A stretch of 7,442 nucleotides of DNA from an uncultured Rickettsiales bacterium. GTDB taxonomy: Bacteria; Pseudomonadota; Alphaproteobacteria; Rickettsiales; UBA998. This document shows, in pieces, positions 1-6,278 of this stretch (within the stretch, counting starts at the first letter, position 1; the number at the start of each line of letters is the position of its first letter). A model generated the notes under the pieces. The model searched no databases, was not told the DNA's origin, and worked only from the letters and a program-made list of their open reading frames with translations. The DNA lies in NCBI GenBank assembly GCA_937982385.1, contig CALJMC010000157.1, positions 1 through 7,442 of the forward strand, given 5' to 3'. The position numbers and the translations under genes were made by a program.

Positions 1-407
1 TTATTTCGTTTCTCTTTAATGTATTTGAGGTGAGGGCATCTGTTAGGGTCTTGAAGTGATGAATGAATATACTCACCCTCTTTTTTCGATAGGTTTTCTA
101 TTCTCTTATAAAGTTTTTTCTTTACCCACGTGTGGCATACGTTATTGCCTTTCTGACCATCCATTAATTTATATAGCGAGTGAATTAATATAGAAACATT
201 GCCGTCATAAAAACTATGGCTAATAATACTCTTAGAATACATGCTGGGACTAATTGTGCTCAGGGCACATAAAAAAGCATAAGATTTAGTTGCATCAAAA
301 AGCAATCCTTCCAAACCTTGAGCCATATCCTCCTGATTAATGAGGGGACTCTCAGTATCCAAAGGTAGCATTTTTTCGATTATAGAAGCTTCTTTTGCTA
401 AATTCAT
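1..407 (-). CDS. Hypothetical protein, partial, possibly HEPN-like
   Basis: This is an open frame of 135 codons from ATG at 407 with no in-frame stop; it continues past the left edge. A plausible ribosome site, AAGG, lies six bases before the ATG (413-416). I do not recognise the family by overall sequence. The product is predicted soluble and mostly helical, with a lysine-rich segment at about residues 96-110 and no signal peptide. The last visible residues, HLKYIKEKRN, are followed by a codon beginning AA (Lys or Asn). This resembles the Arg-Asn-Lys start of the R-x(4-6)-H motif of HEPN ribonucleases such as AbiU2-like proteins, but the histidine would lie outside the window, so this is inference. 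By hand count the GC content is about 35 percent, clearly below the operon to its right, and ATA and AGA codons occur. Its position directly behind a tRNA gene suggests acquired DNA. The gene itself is likely real; its function is uncertain. Confidence 0.66.
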   Translation of the reverse strand, partial: MNLAKEASIIEKMLPLDTESPLINQEDMAQGLEGLLFDATKSYAFLCALSTISPSMYSKSIISHSFYDGNVSILIHSLYKLMDGQKGNNVCHTWVKKKLYKRIENLSKKEGEYIHSSLQDPNRCPHLKYIKEKRN

Positions 408-420
408 TCTTTACCTTAAA

Positions 421-497
421 TGGTCGGGGTAACTGGACTCGAACCAGCGACCTCTTGTCCCCCAGACAAACGCGCTACCAGACTGCGCCATACCCCG
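421..497 (-). tRNA. tRNA-Pro (anticodon GGG)
   Basis: The 77-base sequence folds into a complete cloverleaf. It has a 7-bp acceptor stem (CGGGGTA with TACCCCG), a GCGC/GCGC D stem with GG in the loop, a 5-bp anticodon stem with loop CTGGGGG, a 5-base variable region and a TTCGAGT T-loop. The CCA end is encoded. The anticodon is GGG, reading proline codons CCC and CCU. The C1-G72 pair, A73, and G35-G36 match known bacterial tRNA-Pro identity elements. It follows the merR gene by 45 bases on the same strand. A TATAAA-like -10 sits at 503-508 without a convincing -35, so it may have its own weak promoter or be processed from the upstream operon transcript. Only 13 bases separate its 3' end from the next start codon, with no terminator between them. 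Confidence 0.96.
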
Positions 498-542
498 ATA
501 TTTTTATACATTTTTCCCGCGAATAACAGCGATGCTAAAAGC

Positions 543-974
543 TTAAGACGCTTTGGCAGAATCATTTAGAATTTGTTTGAGCTCCGCTAGCTCTTCACGA
601 ACCGCTACAAGCTCTTGGCGATTATCATCACTAAAGTCTAGGATTGCAGCAGGCTTCGTTGGCGCTGTTGCTGGCGCTGCATCAACGACGAGCTGAGGCG
701 CTGCTTTTGGCGTGTCTGTTGCTGTTGCGATATCATCATTAGACGCAAGCGCTGCTTTAGCGCCTTTGATGGTGAAGCCGCGCTCATGCAATAATGTTTT
801 GATATTCTCAATTGTTTGCACATCTTCCGGGCGGTAATAGCGTCTGCCACCACGGCGTTTCAACGGCTTGATTTGCGTGAACTTGGTTTCCCAAAAACGC
901 AATACATGCTGTGGCAGATCAAGATAATCTGCAACTTCGCCAATTGTTTTTAGTGCTGTAGCTGACTTCTTCAT
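543..974 (-). CDS. MerR family transcriptional regulator
   Basis: This 143-residue protein has an N-terminal MerR-type winged helix-turn-helix at about residues 8-76 (IGEVADYLDLPQHVLRFWE, then RRGGRRYYRPEDV, then a helix ending in RGFTIKGAKAAL). An Ala/Pro/Thr-rich linker follows at about 85-112, and then a short charged helix (about 118-137) that could form a dimer coiled coil. It contains no cysteine, so it is unlikely to be a thiol-based metal or redox sensor like classic MerR, SoxR or CueR, and there is no effector domain. The gene starts four bases after the ihfA stop codon with only a weak ribosome site, which suggests translational coupling to ihfA. It ends the operon, ahead of tRNA-Pro. 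MerR genes in this position are common in alphaproteobacteria; targets and signal cannot be told from the sequence. Confidence 0.9.
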   Translation of the reverse strand: MKKSATALKTIGEVADYLDLPQHVLRFWETKFTQIKPLKRRGGRRYYRPEDVQTIENIKTLLHERGFTIKGAKAALASNDDIATATDTPKAAPQLVVDAAPATAPTKPAAILDFSDDNRQELVAVREELAELKQILNDSAKAS

Positions 975-978
975 GAAT

Positions 979-1296
979 CTACTTAGCGTCCCTTACATAG
1001 CCACCCAGTTTTGTATTTACTGAGTTGCGCAATACATTTGATGGATTAAATGAAAGCACGGTACGTGGGGAAATAGTTACTTCAACACCGGTCTTAGGGT
1101 TGCGACCTACACGCGCATTTTTCTTGCGAAGCTTGAAGGTTCCGAAAGTAGAAAGTTTCACGTCACTTCCTTTGCCAAGCGCACTGGATACTTCTTCAAA
1201 CACAGCGTCCACCATGGTCATAGACTCAGAAAGTGAAAGTCCTACTTCGCGGTAAACTGCTTGTCCGAGGTCTGCACGTGTAATTGTTTTGGTCAT
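979..1296 (-). CDS. ihfA: Integration host factor subunit alpha
   Basis: This 105-residue protein belongs to the HU/IHF family of DNA-bending proteins. As known for the family, the alpha subunit pairs with IHF-beta, bends DNA sharply in the minor groove and assists recombination, replication and sigma-54 promoters. The frame starts MTKTITRADLGQAVYREVG and contains the beta-arm signature FGTFKLRKKNARVGRNPKTG (about residues 51-70), with Pro67 at the DNA-intercalating position, followed by SPRTVLSFNPSNVLR. I chose the ATG at 1296 because AAGGAG lies seven bases before it and the length fits the family. A longer frame from a GTG at 1332 adds 12 residues but has no support. It lies 49 bases after fabH and four bases before merR. 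Motif and context favour the alpha subunit over HU or IHF-beta. Confidence 0.95.
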   Translation of the reverse strand: MTKTITRADLGQAVYREVGLSLSESMTMVDAVFEEVSSALGKGSDVKLSTFGTFKLRKKNARVGRNPKTGVEVTISPRTVLSFNPSNVLRNSVNTKLGGYVRDAK

Positions 1297-1303
1297 GTTA
1301 TCT

Positions 1304-1309
1304 CTCCTT
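1304..1309 (-). promoter_or_regulatory. Ribosome binding site of ihfA
   Basis: A full AAGGAG Shine-Dalgarno sequence sits seven bases before the ATG at 1296. It decides the ihfA start in favour of this ATG over the GTG 36 bases upstream. It is the strongest ribosome site in this operon, consistent with IHF being made in larger amounts than FabH or PlsX. Confidence 0.85.
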
Positions 1310-1322
1310 AAATTATCGAAAA

Positions 1323-1340
1323 TTGGATGCACTTATCCAA
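1323..1340 (-). repeat. Inverted repeat in fabH-ihfA gap
   Basis: TTGGAT and ATCCAA form a perfect 6-bp inverted repeat around a 6-base loop, within the 49-base gap between the fabH stop and the ihfA start. On the coding (minus) strand it is preceded by a run of six T, two of which belong to the stem arm, and followed by TTTTC. It could be a weak RNA hairpin that modulates read-through into ihfA, or a protein site. The stem is short with two GC pairs, so chance is a real alternative. Confidence 0.35.
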
Positions 1341-1345
1341 AAAAG

Positions 1346-2314
1346 TTACCATCTTATAATACAACTTCCCCACGTAAGTCCAGCACCAAGCGCAGGTAAA
1401 AGCAGAATATTTCCATCTTTTATTTTTCCGTCACGATAGGCGGCGTCAATGGCGAGGGGAATAGAGGCTGATGAGGTGTTGGCGTGATGCTCGACCATGC
1501 TGATCAGTTTGTCTTCACCTACCCCAAGTTTTTTGGCACAACTCAGCAAAATGCGCTGGTTTGCTTGATGTGGAACCACCCAATCAACCTCGTCGGCGGT
1601 TAAACGAGTTGCTTCAAGTGCTTGCTTGGATGCGCCACTCATTTTGGATACGGCGTGGCGGAACACCTCGCCACCTTCCATAAAGATGGTGCCAGCTTGC
1701 TGATTGAATGCTGTGCCGCCATCAGTGGTGAGAATATCTGCAAAGCTTCCGTCACAGTGGATTTGGGTGTGGAGAATGCCGCTATCTTTGTCTTTGATGC
1801 CTTCAGCGGCTTGAATCACGAATGCCCCTGCTCCGTCGCCAAATAAGATGCAGGTGCGGCGGTCTGTCCAGTCCAACACGCGCGACATGGCTTCGGCACC
1901 AATTAATAAGATTGTTTTATGGCTGCCTGTTTGAATGAGTGCATCGGCCAAATGCAAGCCATAGACAAAGCCTGAGCAGACTGCCTGTAAGTCCATCGCT
2001 GCAGCATTCTTGTTGCCAATTTTAGCCTGAACATAAGCGGCTGTGCTTGGGAATGTTTTGTCAGGGGTGGTGGTAGCAACCATGATGAGGTCAATATCAT
2101 CAGCCGTAATGCCTGCATCATCGATGGCCTTTTGCGCCGCTTTCGTCGCGAGGTCAGAGGTCATCTCACCGTCAGCGGCAATATGGCGTTGTCCGATGCC
2201 CGTGCGCTCACGAATCCATTGGTCATTTGTCTCAATGGTTTTGGAGAGCTCATCGTTAGTGACGATTTTTTCAGGCAAATATGATCCGCAGCCAGTGACT
2301 TTTGCAATGGTCAT
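1346..2314 (-). CDS. fabH: Beta-ketoacyl-ACP synthase III
   Basis: This 322-residue enzyme starts fatty acid synthesis by condensing acetyl-CoA with malonyl-ACP to acetoacetyl-ACP in the cytoplasm. The thiolase-fold Cys-His-Asn triad is complete: Cys113 in AVCSGFVYGL, His249 in WVVPHQANQRI and Asn279 in HHANTSSASIP. The N-terminal GCGSYLPEKIVTNDEL, the WIRERTGI stretch (residues 33-40), the FGDGAGAFV loop (159-167) and the C-terminal GAGLTWGSCIIRW are typical, and the length matches the family. Its ATG overlaps the plsX stop by one base (TAATG), with GAGG eight bases upstream of the start, so translation is probably coupled to plsX. The plsX-fabH pair is widespread in bacteria and joins chain initiation to phospholipid precursor supply. 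Confidence 0.97.
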   Translation of the reverse strand: MTIAKVTGCGSYLPEKIVTNDELSKTIETNDQWIRERTGIGQRHIAADGEMTSDLATKAAQKAIDDAGITADDIDLIMVATTTPDKTFPSTAAYVQAKIGNKNAAAMDLQAVCSGFVYGLHLADALIQTGSHKTILLIGAEAMSRVLDWTDRRTCILFGDGAGAFVIQAAEGIKDKDSGILHTQIHCDGSFADILTTDGGTAFNQQAGTIFMEGGEVFRHAVSKMSGASKQALEATRLTADEVDWVVPHQANQRILLSCAKKLGVGEDKLISMVEHHANTSSASIPLAIDAAYRDGKIKDGNILLLPALGAGLTWGSCIIRW

Positions 2315-3399
2315 TACGACACCTCAAGCTCTGGAGTAGCGACGTCATTATTCGTTGCTTGCGCCTCTTGTGGACGAATACGTGCCAGCTCCTCGACAAT
2401 TTTTTCATTGATGTTATTGACAATCAGGTCGCAGGCTTCGTCGATGGCATATTTAAAGCCAATCGCATCGGTGCCGCCGTGACTCTTAATAACAATGCCA
2501 TTAAGCCCCAAAAACATCGCGCCATTATAACGGCGTGGGTCTGCTTTGCGTTTCACGTCTTTCATCGTGCGACGTAAAAGAGGGTATGAGAGCAGCGCAG
2601 TTGTTTTGCGTAATATCGTTGATTGAGCAGACTCAGATACGACCTTATAAATGAAGCGTGCAGTCCCTTCCATAGTCTTCAAAGCAATATTGCCTGTGAA
2701 GCCATCAGCCACAATCACATCGATTTCATCATTGAGGATGCCATTGCCTTCGATGTAGCCAGTGAAGTTAATATGTTTATTCTCGCGTAGCAGTGCAGCA
2801 GCATCACGAATTTCTTCATGACCCTTCATTTCTTCTGAGCCGATATTGAGCAGTGCAACTGTTGGGTTGTCACGATGCAACACGCTGCGAGCAAAGGCAT
2901 GCCCCATAATTGCAAACTCAGTGAGATGCACAGCGCTACATTCGACATTTGCACCCAGATCGAGCATCACGGCAATACGCTTGCGATTTGGAATGATGCC
3001 TGCAATGGCTGGACGTGAAATGCCAGGGAGTGTACGTAATATAATTTTGGAAATCGCCATGAGTGCGCCGGTATTACCCGCAGAAACCACAGCCCCTGCT
3101 CTGCCGTCTTTCACAGCATCAATAGCAAGGCGCATAGATGTCTTTTTACTTTTGCGGAGGGCAACAGATGGCTTTTCATGAGCCTCAACTTTTTCATCTG
3201 TGTGAATAACCTCAGTAACAGACTTAAGGTGCGGGTATTGATTCAGCAGGGGCGTTACCTGCTGTTCATCACCAAAAATAAGAAATTCTAATGTCGGGTG
3301 CGCTTTGAGTGCCAGTGCGGCACCGTCAATTACGATCTTCGGGGCATGATCCCCTCCCATCGCGTCTAGCGCAAGCGTCATGGCATGTGACTGCGTCAT
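2314..3399 (-). CDS. plsX: Phosphate acyltransferase PlsX
   Basis: This 361-residue protein matches PlsX, which converts acyl-ACP and phosphate to acyl-phosphate, the donor used by PlsY for glycerol-3-phosphate acylation in phospholipid synthesis. Signature stretches are LALDAMGGDHAPKIVIDGA (residues 9-27), VVSAGNTGALMA (104-115), ADGFTGNIALKTMEG (231-245) and YNGAMFLGLNGIVIKSHGGT (291-310). The C-terminal tail after about residue 340 (acidic, QEAQATNNDV) is non-conserved. The gene follows rpmF by 14 bases and overlaps fabH by one base. Neither ATG at 3399 nor the second ATG at 3381 (residue 7, just before the conserved core) has a good Shine-Dalgarno sequence. I keep the first, but the start could be six residues further in. 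Confidence 0.96.
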   Translation of the reverse strand: MTQSHAMTLALDAMGGDHAPKIVIDGAALALKAHPTLEFLIFGDEQQVTPLLNQYPHLKSVTEVIHTDEKVEAHEKPSVALRKSKKTSMRLAIDAVKDGRAGAVVSAGNTGALMAISKIILRTLPGISRPAIAGIIPNRKRIAVMLDLGANVECSAVHLTEFAIMGHAFARSVLHRDNPTVALLNIGSEEMKGHEEIRDAAALLRENKHINFTGYIEGNGILNDEIDVIVADGFTGNIALKTMEGTARFIYKVVSESAQSTILRKTTALLSYPLLRRTMKDVKRKADPRRYNGAMFLGLNGIVIKSHGGTDAIGFKYAIDEACDLIVNNINEKIVEELARIRPQEAQATNNDVATPELEVS

Positions 3400-3413
3400 G
3401 TTGCTACAGTGGC

Positions 3414-3596
3414 TTATGTATTTACGTTAGCGTCAGTGACTTTACGTCCCTTGTAATAGCCATCAGGCGATACATGGTGTGGACGGTGAAACTCACCTGT
3501 TGTTGCGTTTTCAGCAACGTTGGTTTTGTTAAGCGCATCATGCGAACGACGCATATTACGTCTGCTTGTGCTTTTCTTCGTCTTCTGAACAGCCAT
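3414..3596 (-). CDS. rpmF: 50S ribosomal protein L32
   Basis: This 60-residue basic protein begins MAVQKTKKSTSRRNMRRSHD, the hallmark of bacterial L32, and carries the GEFHRPHHVSPDGYYKGRKV segment seen in alphaproteobacterial forms. L32 is a small protein of the large ribosomal subunit. It contains no cysteine, so it is the zinc-independent form rather than the four-cysteine zinc-ribbon type. A GAGAG ribosome site lies eight bases before the ATG. It is first in the minus-strand operon, with plsX 14 bases downstream; the rpmF-plsX-fabH order is conserved in many bacteria and couples ribosome and membrane-lipid synthesis. The T-rich leader upstream contains a good -10 box and a palindrome. Confidence 0.96.
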   Translation of the reverse strand: MAVQKTKKSTSRRNMRRSHDALNKTNVAENATTGEFHRPHHVSPDGYYKGRKVTDANVNT

Positions 3597-3626
3597 GTCT
3601 TTTACTCTCTGGTTTTAATAAGTTGT

Positions 3627-3638
3627 ATCTTTAAAGAT
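3627..3638. repeat. 12-bp palindrome in rpmF leader
   Basis: ATCTTTAAAGAT is a perfect 12-bp palindrome located five bases downstream of the putative rpmF -10 box, near the expected transcription start. The position suits a repressor operator overlapping the start point. It is AT-rich, so it may be chance, and no regulator can be assigned. Confidence 0.35.
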
Positions 3639-3643
3639 GCGCG

Positions 3644-3672
3644 ATTATAGGGAGTTTAAAACAAAAATCCAG
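3644..3672 (-). promoter_or_regulatory. Putative promoter of rpmF-plsX-fabH-ihfA-merR
   Basis: On the minus strand a perfect TATAAT -10 box lies at 3644-3649. At 17-bp spacing the -35 position (3667-3672) reads CTGGAT, a poor match to TTGACA. The predicted start lies near 3637, giving a leader of about 40 bases before rpmF. It sits in the only sizeable gap upstream of the operon, which supports it; the weak -35 limits confidence. Confidence 0.5.
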
Positions 3673-3685
3673 TAGAAAAAACACT

Positions 3686-4372
3686 CTATCGCGTGGTTTC
3701 TGTGTCGTTTTGTGCTTCAACCTCTGAAATTTGCCAATAGAGATGCACCATAAGGGCAAGTGCGATGAACGGGGCAAACAATGTAGTGAAGGGAAAAAGG
3801 GTCAATCCTAAGATAACCAGTCCGCCAATAAAGGCATGTAAACGATAGTCTTTGCGGAGTATGCGTGCACCGCTGCGTCTAAGATGTCTGCCTGCCACAA
3901 TTTCGAAGAACTCACGTCCGAGCAAATGTGAGTTCACCACATAATACATCACCATATAAACAGGACCCGTCCAGATAAAGAATAGCATAATGATGTTGAG
4001 GAAAAGTGACCATGCCATAAAGCTCAACCCGTGTGCCAACTCAGGCAGCATTGGCAGTTTTTCAGCTTCTACGTCATATTCCCTGCGCTCAATAAGCCCT
4101 GCAATTTCCTCTTGAAACATATTGGCAATTAAGGGCAGTACGGAGGGAAATAAGAAAAAGGCAAGAAACCCTACGCCGCCCGTAATAAGTGCATCAGCGA
4201 GCCATTCCATCCAGCTCCATGAGAAAAAGGATGTGGCGCCGAGGATAAGCTGCATCCCAAAAAAGAAGACGCCGCCTGTAATGGCAGTGGCCAGCAATGA
4301 TAAAAGCAGCAGCTTAATGAAGTAGCCTTTGCGTATGGTGGAGAGTGTTTTGAGTAAGGATGATTTTATCAT
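3686..4372 (-). CDS. EI24/CysZ-like integral membrane protein
   Basis: This 228-residue protein has about four hydrophobic membrane stretches (roughly residues 20-44, 60-84, 118-145 and 179-212), some long enough to be hairpins. The NSHLLGREFFEIVAGRHL segment (147-164) resembles the conserved N-x-x-L-x-x-R-E-(F/Y)-(F/L)-E signature of the EI24 domain family. That family includes the sulfate transporter CysZ, but most bacterial members are uncharacterised, so I do not assign a substrate. I chose the ATG at 4372 because it overlaps the peptidase stop as ATGA and has GAGG four bases upstream. An ATG at 4384 would add four residues but has no ribosome site. Translation is likely coupled to the peptidase gene. 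No sulfur-assimilation genes are nearby, so a sulfate role is not supported by context. Confidence 0.82.
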   Translation of the reverse strand: MIKSSLLKTLSTIRKGYFIKLLLLSLLATAITGGVFFFGMQLILGATSFFSWSWMEWLADALITGGVGFLAFFLFPSVLPLIANMFQEEIAGLIERREYDVEAEKLPMLPELAHGLSFMAWSLFLNIIMLFFIWTGPVYMVMYYVVNSHLLGREFFEIVAGRHLRRSGARILRKDYRLHAFIGGLVILGLTLFPFTTLFAPFIALALMVHLYWQISEVEAQNDTETTR

Positions 4373-6156
4373 ATCGCCTCGCATCGTGTGGCAAGCCAGC
4401 TGGTTACATTTTTATCAAGCAAGGGGGATAATGTTGCAAAAACCTTTGCATGATAATTATTGAGCCATGTTTTGTCAGAATCGCTCAATAAACGCGGATC
4501 TATCAAACGCGTGTCAATCGGCGCCATGGTCAGTGTTTCAAATTCAAGGAATGCACGCGTAGAAGTCATGTTAGATTTTTTCACCAACACTAAGCTTTCA
4601 ATGCGAATGCCATAGGCGCCAGTTTCGTAATAGCCTGGTTCATTAGAGAGAATCATGCCTTCTTGCAGCGCAATATTGTTGCCGCGCTTGCTGATGCCTT
4701 GTGGCCCCTCATGGACACTGAGATAGCTCCCTACTCCATGCCCTGTACCGTGGTCATAATCGAGTCCTGCATCCCAGAGGGGTTTGCGTGCGAGGACATC
4801 AAGCTGTGAACCTGTGGTGCCTTTGGCGAATTGGCACCCACCAAGTGCAATATGTCCTTTAAGTACGAGCGTAAAATTAGTTTTGAATGTATCAGGCGCT
4901 GTGCCGCCGCGCATAAAGGTGCGCGTAACATCTGTGGTGCCGAGAGGATATTGCCCGCCTGAGTCGAGCAGCACCACCTCACCTAGTGCAATGTTGCGAT
5001 TGCTGGATTCATCCACACGATAATGCACAATAGCACCATGTTCGCCAGAACCTACAATAGAGGTAAAACTGGGCTCAACATAGAGTGGGTGTTCGGCGCG
5101 GAAGGCTTCCAGCTTTGCTTCAAGTGCTAGCTCATCGACTACGTCATGTTCTGTTAGCGTATCAAACCAGTGGAGGAAGCTGGTGAGGGCAATTCCGTCA
5201 ATGATATGCGCTTCACGCGCGCCTTGCTGCTCCACCTCGTTTTTACAGGCTTTGGGCAGCATAATGGGGTCGGTATCTGCGGCCATCTCTATCTTCGCGA
5301 CCCGCATTGCATGAATAAACCATAGCGGCGCTGCTTTCTTTTCATAGCCAACAATGTTATATAGCAGTGCTTTTATATGCGCAGCCATATCGTTCGGTGA
5401 TACGAGCGTCACTGCATCTCCGAGATGTGTGGTCATCTCGTTATCTATGCGCGACGGCTCAACAAATAATGTGATTTTTTCTTTGGCATCGATTATCGCA
5501 TAGGTGAGCGGGAATGGTGTGTGGGGGATGTCGCTGCCGCGAATATTTAGCAGCCAACAAATACTCTCAGGCTTGGTTAGCAGAAAGGCATCAAGCCCCT
5601 TCTCTTTTATGTGTGCTGCCATGGTTGTGATTTTTGTATCATGCGCTAAGCCTGCATAATCAAGAGGGTGTATGATGATTGGTTCACTGGGTCGTTCAGG
5701 TTGGTCATCCCATATCTGGTCGATCAGATTAATGCCAACAGGTTCGATAGTGCCGCCCGCTTTTTGCATCGAGCTTTTTAGTGTGTCATAGCTACTTTCA
5801 GTGAGCAGCCACGGATCATAGGATAGCACCTCTCCGGCTTCAAATGTTTCTTCTATCCATTGTGATGGGTTTTTATCGTAGATATTATGGATTTCATAAT
5901 CATCGCCATTCACCTCGCCTGCGGCTTGGAGCGTATAACGTCCATCAACAAAGAGTGCGGCTTTGTTGTGCCGAACAATAATCGTCCCTGCCGAGCCATC
6001 AAAACCTGAAAGCCATGTGACGCGTTTGGCGTATGCCGCGCAATATTCTCCCTGATATTCATCAGTAACGGGGATGATAACGCCATCGCTGTCACTCTTT
6101 ATGAGTGCATCTCGAAGGTTTTTAAGGCGTGAGCTTTGAGGGGTGTTACTTGTCAT
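4369..6156 (-). CDS. Aminopeptidase P family protein (M24B)
   Basis: This 595-residue cytoplasmic metallopeptidase would remove N-terminal residues that precede proline. It has the long three-domain layout of the eukaryotic XPNPEP1 type: two creatinase-like N-terminal domains (about residues 1-300, including RVTWLSGFDGSAG and LNIRGSDIPHTP) and a pita-bread catalytic domain. All five metal ligands are visible: Asp398 (LLDSGG), Asp409 (TTDVTRT), His473 (HGTGHGVGS), Glu506 (SNEPGYY) and Glu520 (RIESL). The candidate substrate-binding histidines His378 (GAIVHY) and His482 (VHEGP) have the same spacing as in human XPNPEP1. I chose the ATG at 6156; an in-frame TTG at 6192 would add 12 residues but lacks a ribosome site, and the chosen ATG also has only a poor one. 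The gene ends in a four-base overlap with the EI24 gene. Confidence 0.94.
   Translation of the reverse strand: MTSNTPQSSRLKNLRDALIKSDSDGVIIPVTDEYQGEYCAAYAKRVTWLSGFDGSAGTIIVRHNKAALFVDGRYTLQAAGEVNGDDYEIHNIYDKNPSQWIEETFEAGEVLSYDPWLLTESSYDTLKSSMQKAGGTIEPVGINLIDQIWDDQPERPSEPIIIHPLDYAGLAHDTKITTMAAHIKEKGLDAFLLTKPESICWLLNIRGSDIPHTPFPLTYAIIDAKEKITLFVEPSRIDNEMTTHLGDAVTLVSPNDMAAHIKALLYNIVGYEKKAAPLWFIHAMRVAKIEMAADTDPIMLPKACKNEVEQQGAREAHIIDGIALTSFLHWFDTLTEHDVVDELALEAKLEAFRAEHPLYVEPSFTSIVGSGEHGAIVHYRVDESSNRNIALGEVVLLDSGGQYPLGTTDVTRTFMRGGTAPDTFKTNFTLVLKGHIALGGCQFAKGTTGSQLDVLARKPLWDAGLDYDHGTGHGVGSYLSVHEGPQGISKRGNNIALQEGMILSNEPGYYETGAYGIRIESLVLVKKSNMTSTRAFLEFETLTMAPIDTRLIDPRLLSDSDKTWLNNYHAKVFATLSPLLDKNVTSWLATRCEAI
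4377..4380 (-). promoter_or_regulatory. Ribosome binding site of EI24-like gene
   Basis: GAGG lies four bases before the ATG at 4372, inside the last codons of the peptidase gene. Together with the ATGA overlap it favours this start over the ATG at 4384 and points to coupled translation. The spacing is slightly short. Confidence 0.55.
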
Positions 6157-6201
6157 GCTATGGAATGTAAGGGCTTTACGGGGAAATAGCAATAATTAAA
6201 G

Positions 6202-6230
6202 ATTGTATTTTGGGTCATTTCTGCTATCAT
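6202..6230 (-). promoter_or_regulatory. Putative promoter of the aminopeptidase P gene
   Basis: On the minus strand ATGATA (6225-6230, four of six matches to the -35 consensus) and TACAAT (6202-6207, five of six to the -10) are separated by 17 bases. The start would be near 6195, about 40 bases before the chosen ATG, which would exclude the alternative TTG start from efficient use. This is consensus matching only. Confidence 0.38.
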
Positions 6231-6236
6231 AGGCAC

Positions 6237-6264
6237 TTGAAAAATCGATATAAAATATTCTAAT
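6237..6264 (+). promoter_or_regulatory. Putative promoter of the BMP-family gene
   Basis: TTGAAA (6237-6242) and TCTAAT (6259-6264) each match five of six consensus positions with a 16-bp spacer. The start would fall only about eight bases before the ATG, leaving the AGG at 6267-6269 at or outside the transcript end. A second -10 candidate, TATAAA at 6249-6254, would give a more normal leader but lacks a good -35. The exact site is therefore unsure, though a promoter in this divergent gap is expected. Confidence 0.4.
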
Positions 6265-6278
6265 CTAGGTGTTTAATT

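Noticed and set aside
1297..1332. N-terminal extension of IHF alpha from a GTG start
   Set aside because: It reads through the ihfA ribosome site, has none of its own, and makes the protein longer than the family norm.
1312..1340. Promoter for ihfA alone (TTGGAT, 17 bp, GATAAT)
   Set aside because: The -10 is good but the start would fall inside the AAGGAG ribosome site of ihfA, and the -35 overlaps the inverted repeat arm with only three matches.
4122..4325. Small plus-strand open frames inside the membrane protein, peptidase, plsX and fabH genes
   Set aside because: They lie antisense to well-supported genes, show no recognisable motifs or ribosome sites, and are expected by chance opposite long coding frames.
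6157..6192. N-terminal extension of the aminopeptidase from a TTG start
   Set aside because: There is no ribosome site, and the predicted transcription start near 6195 leaves no leader.
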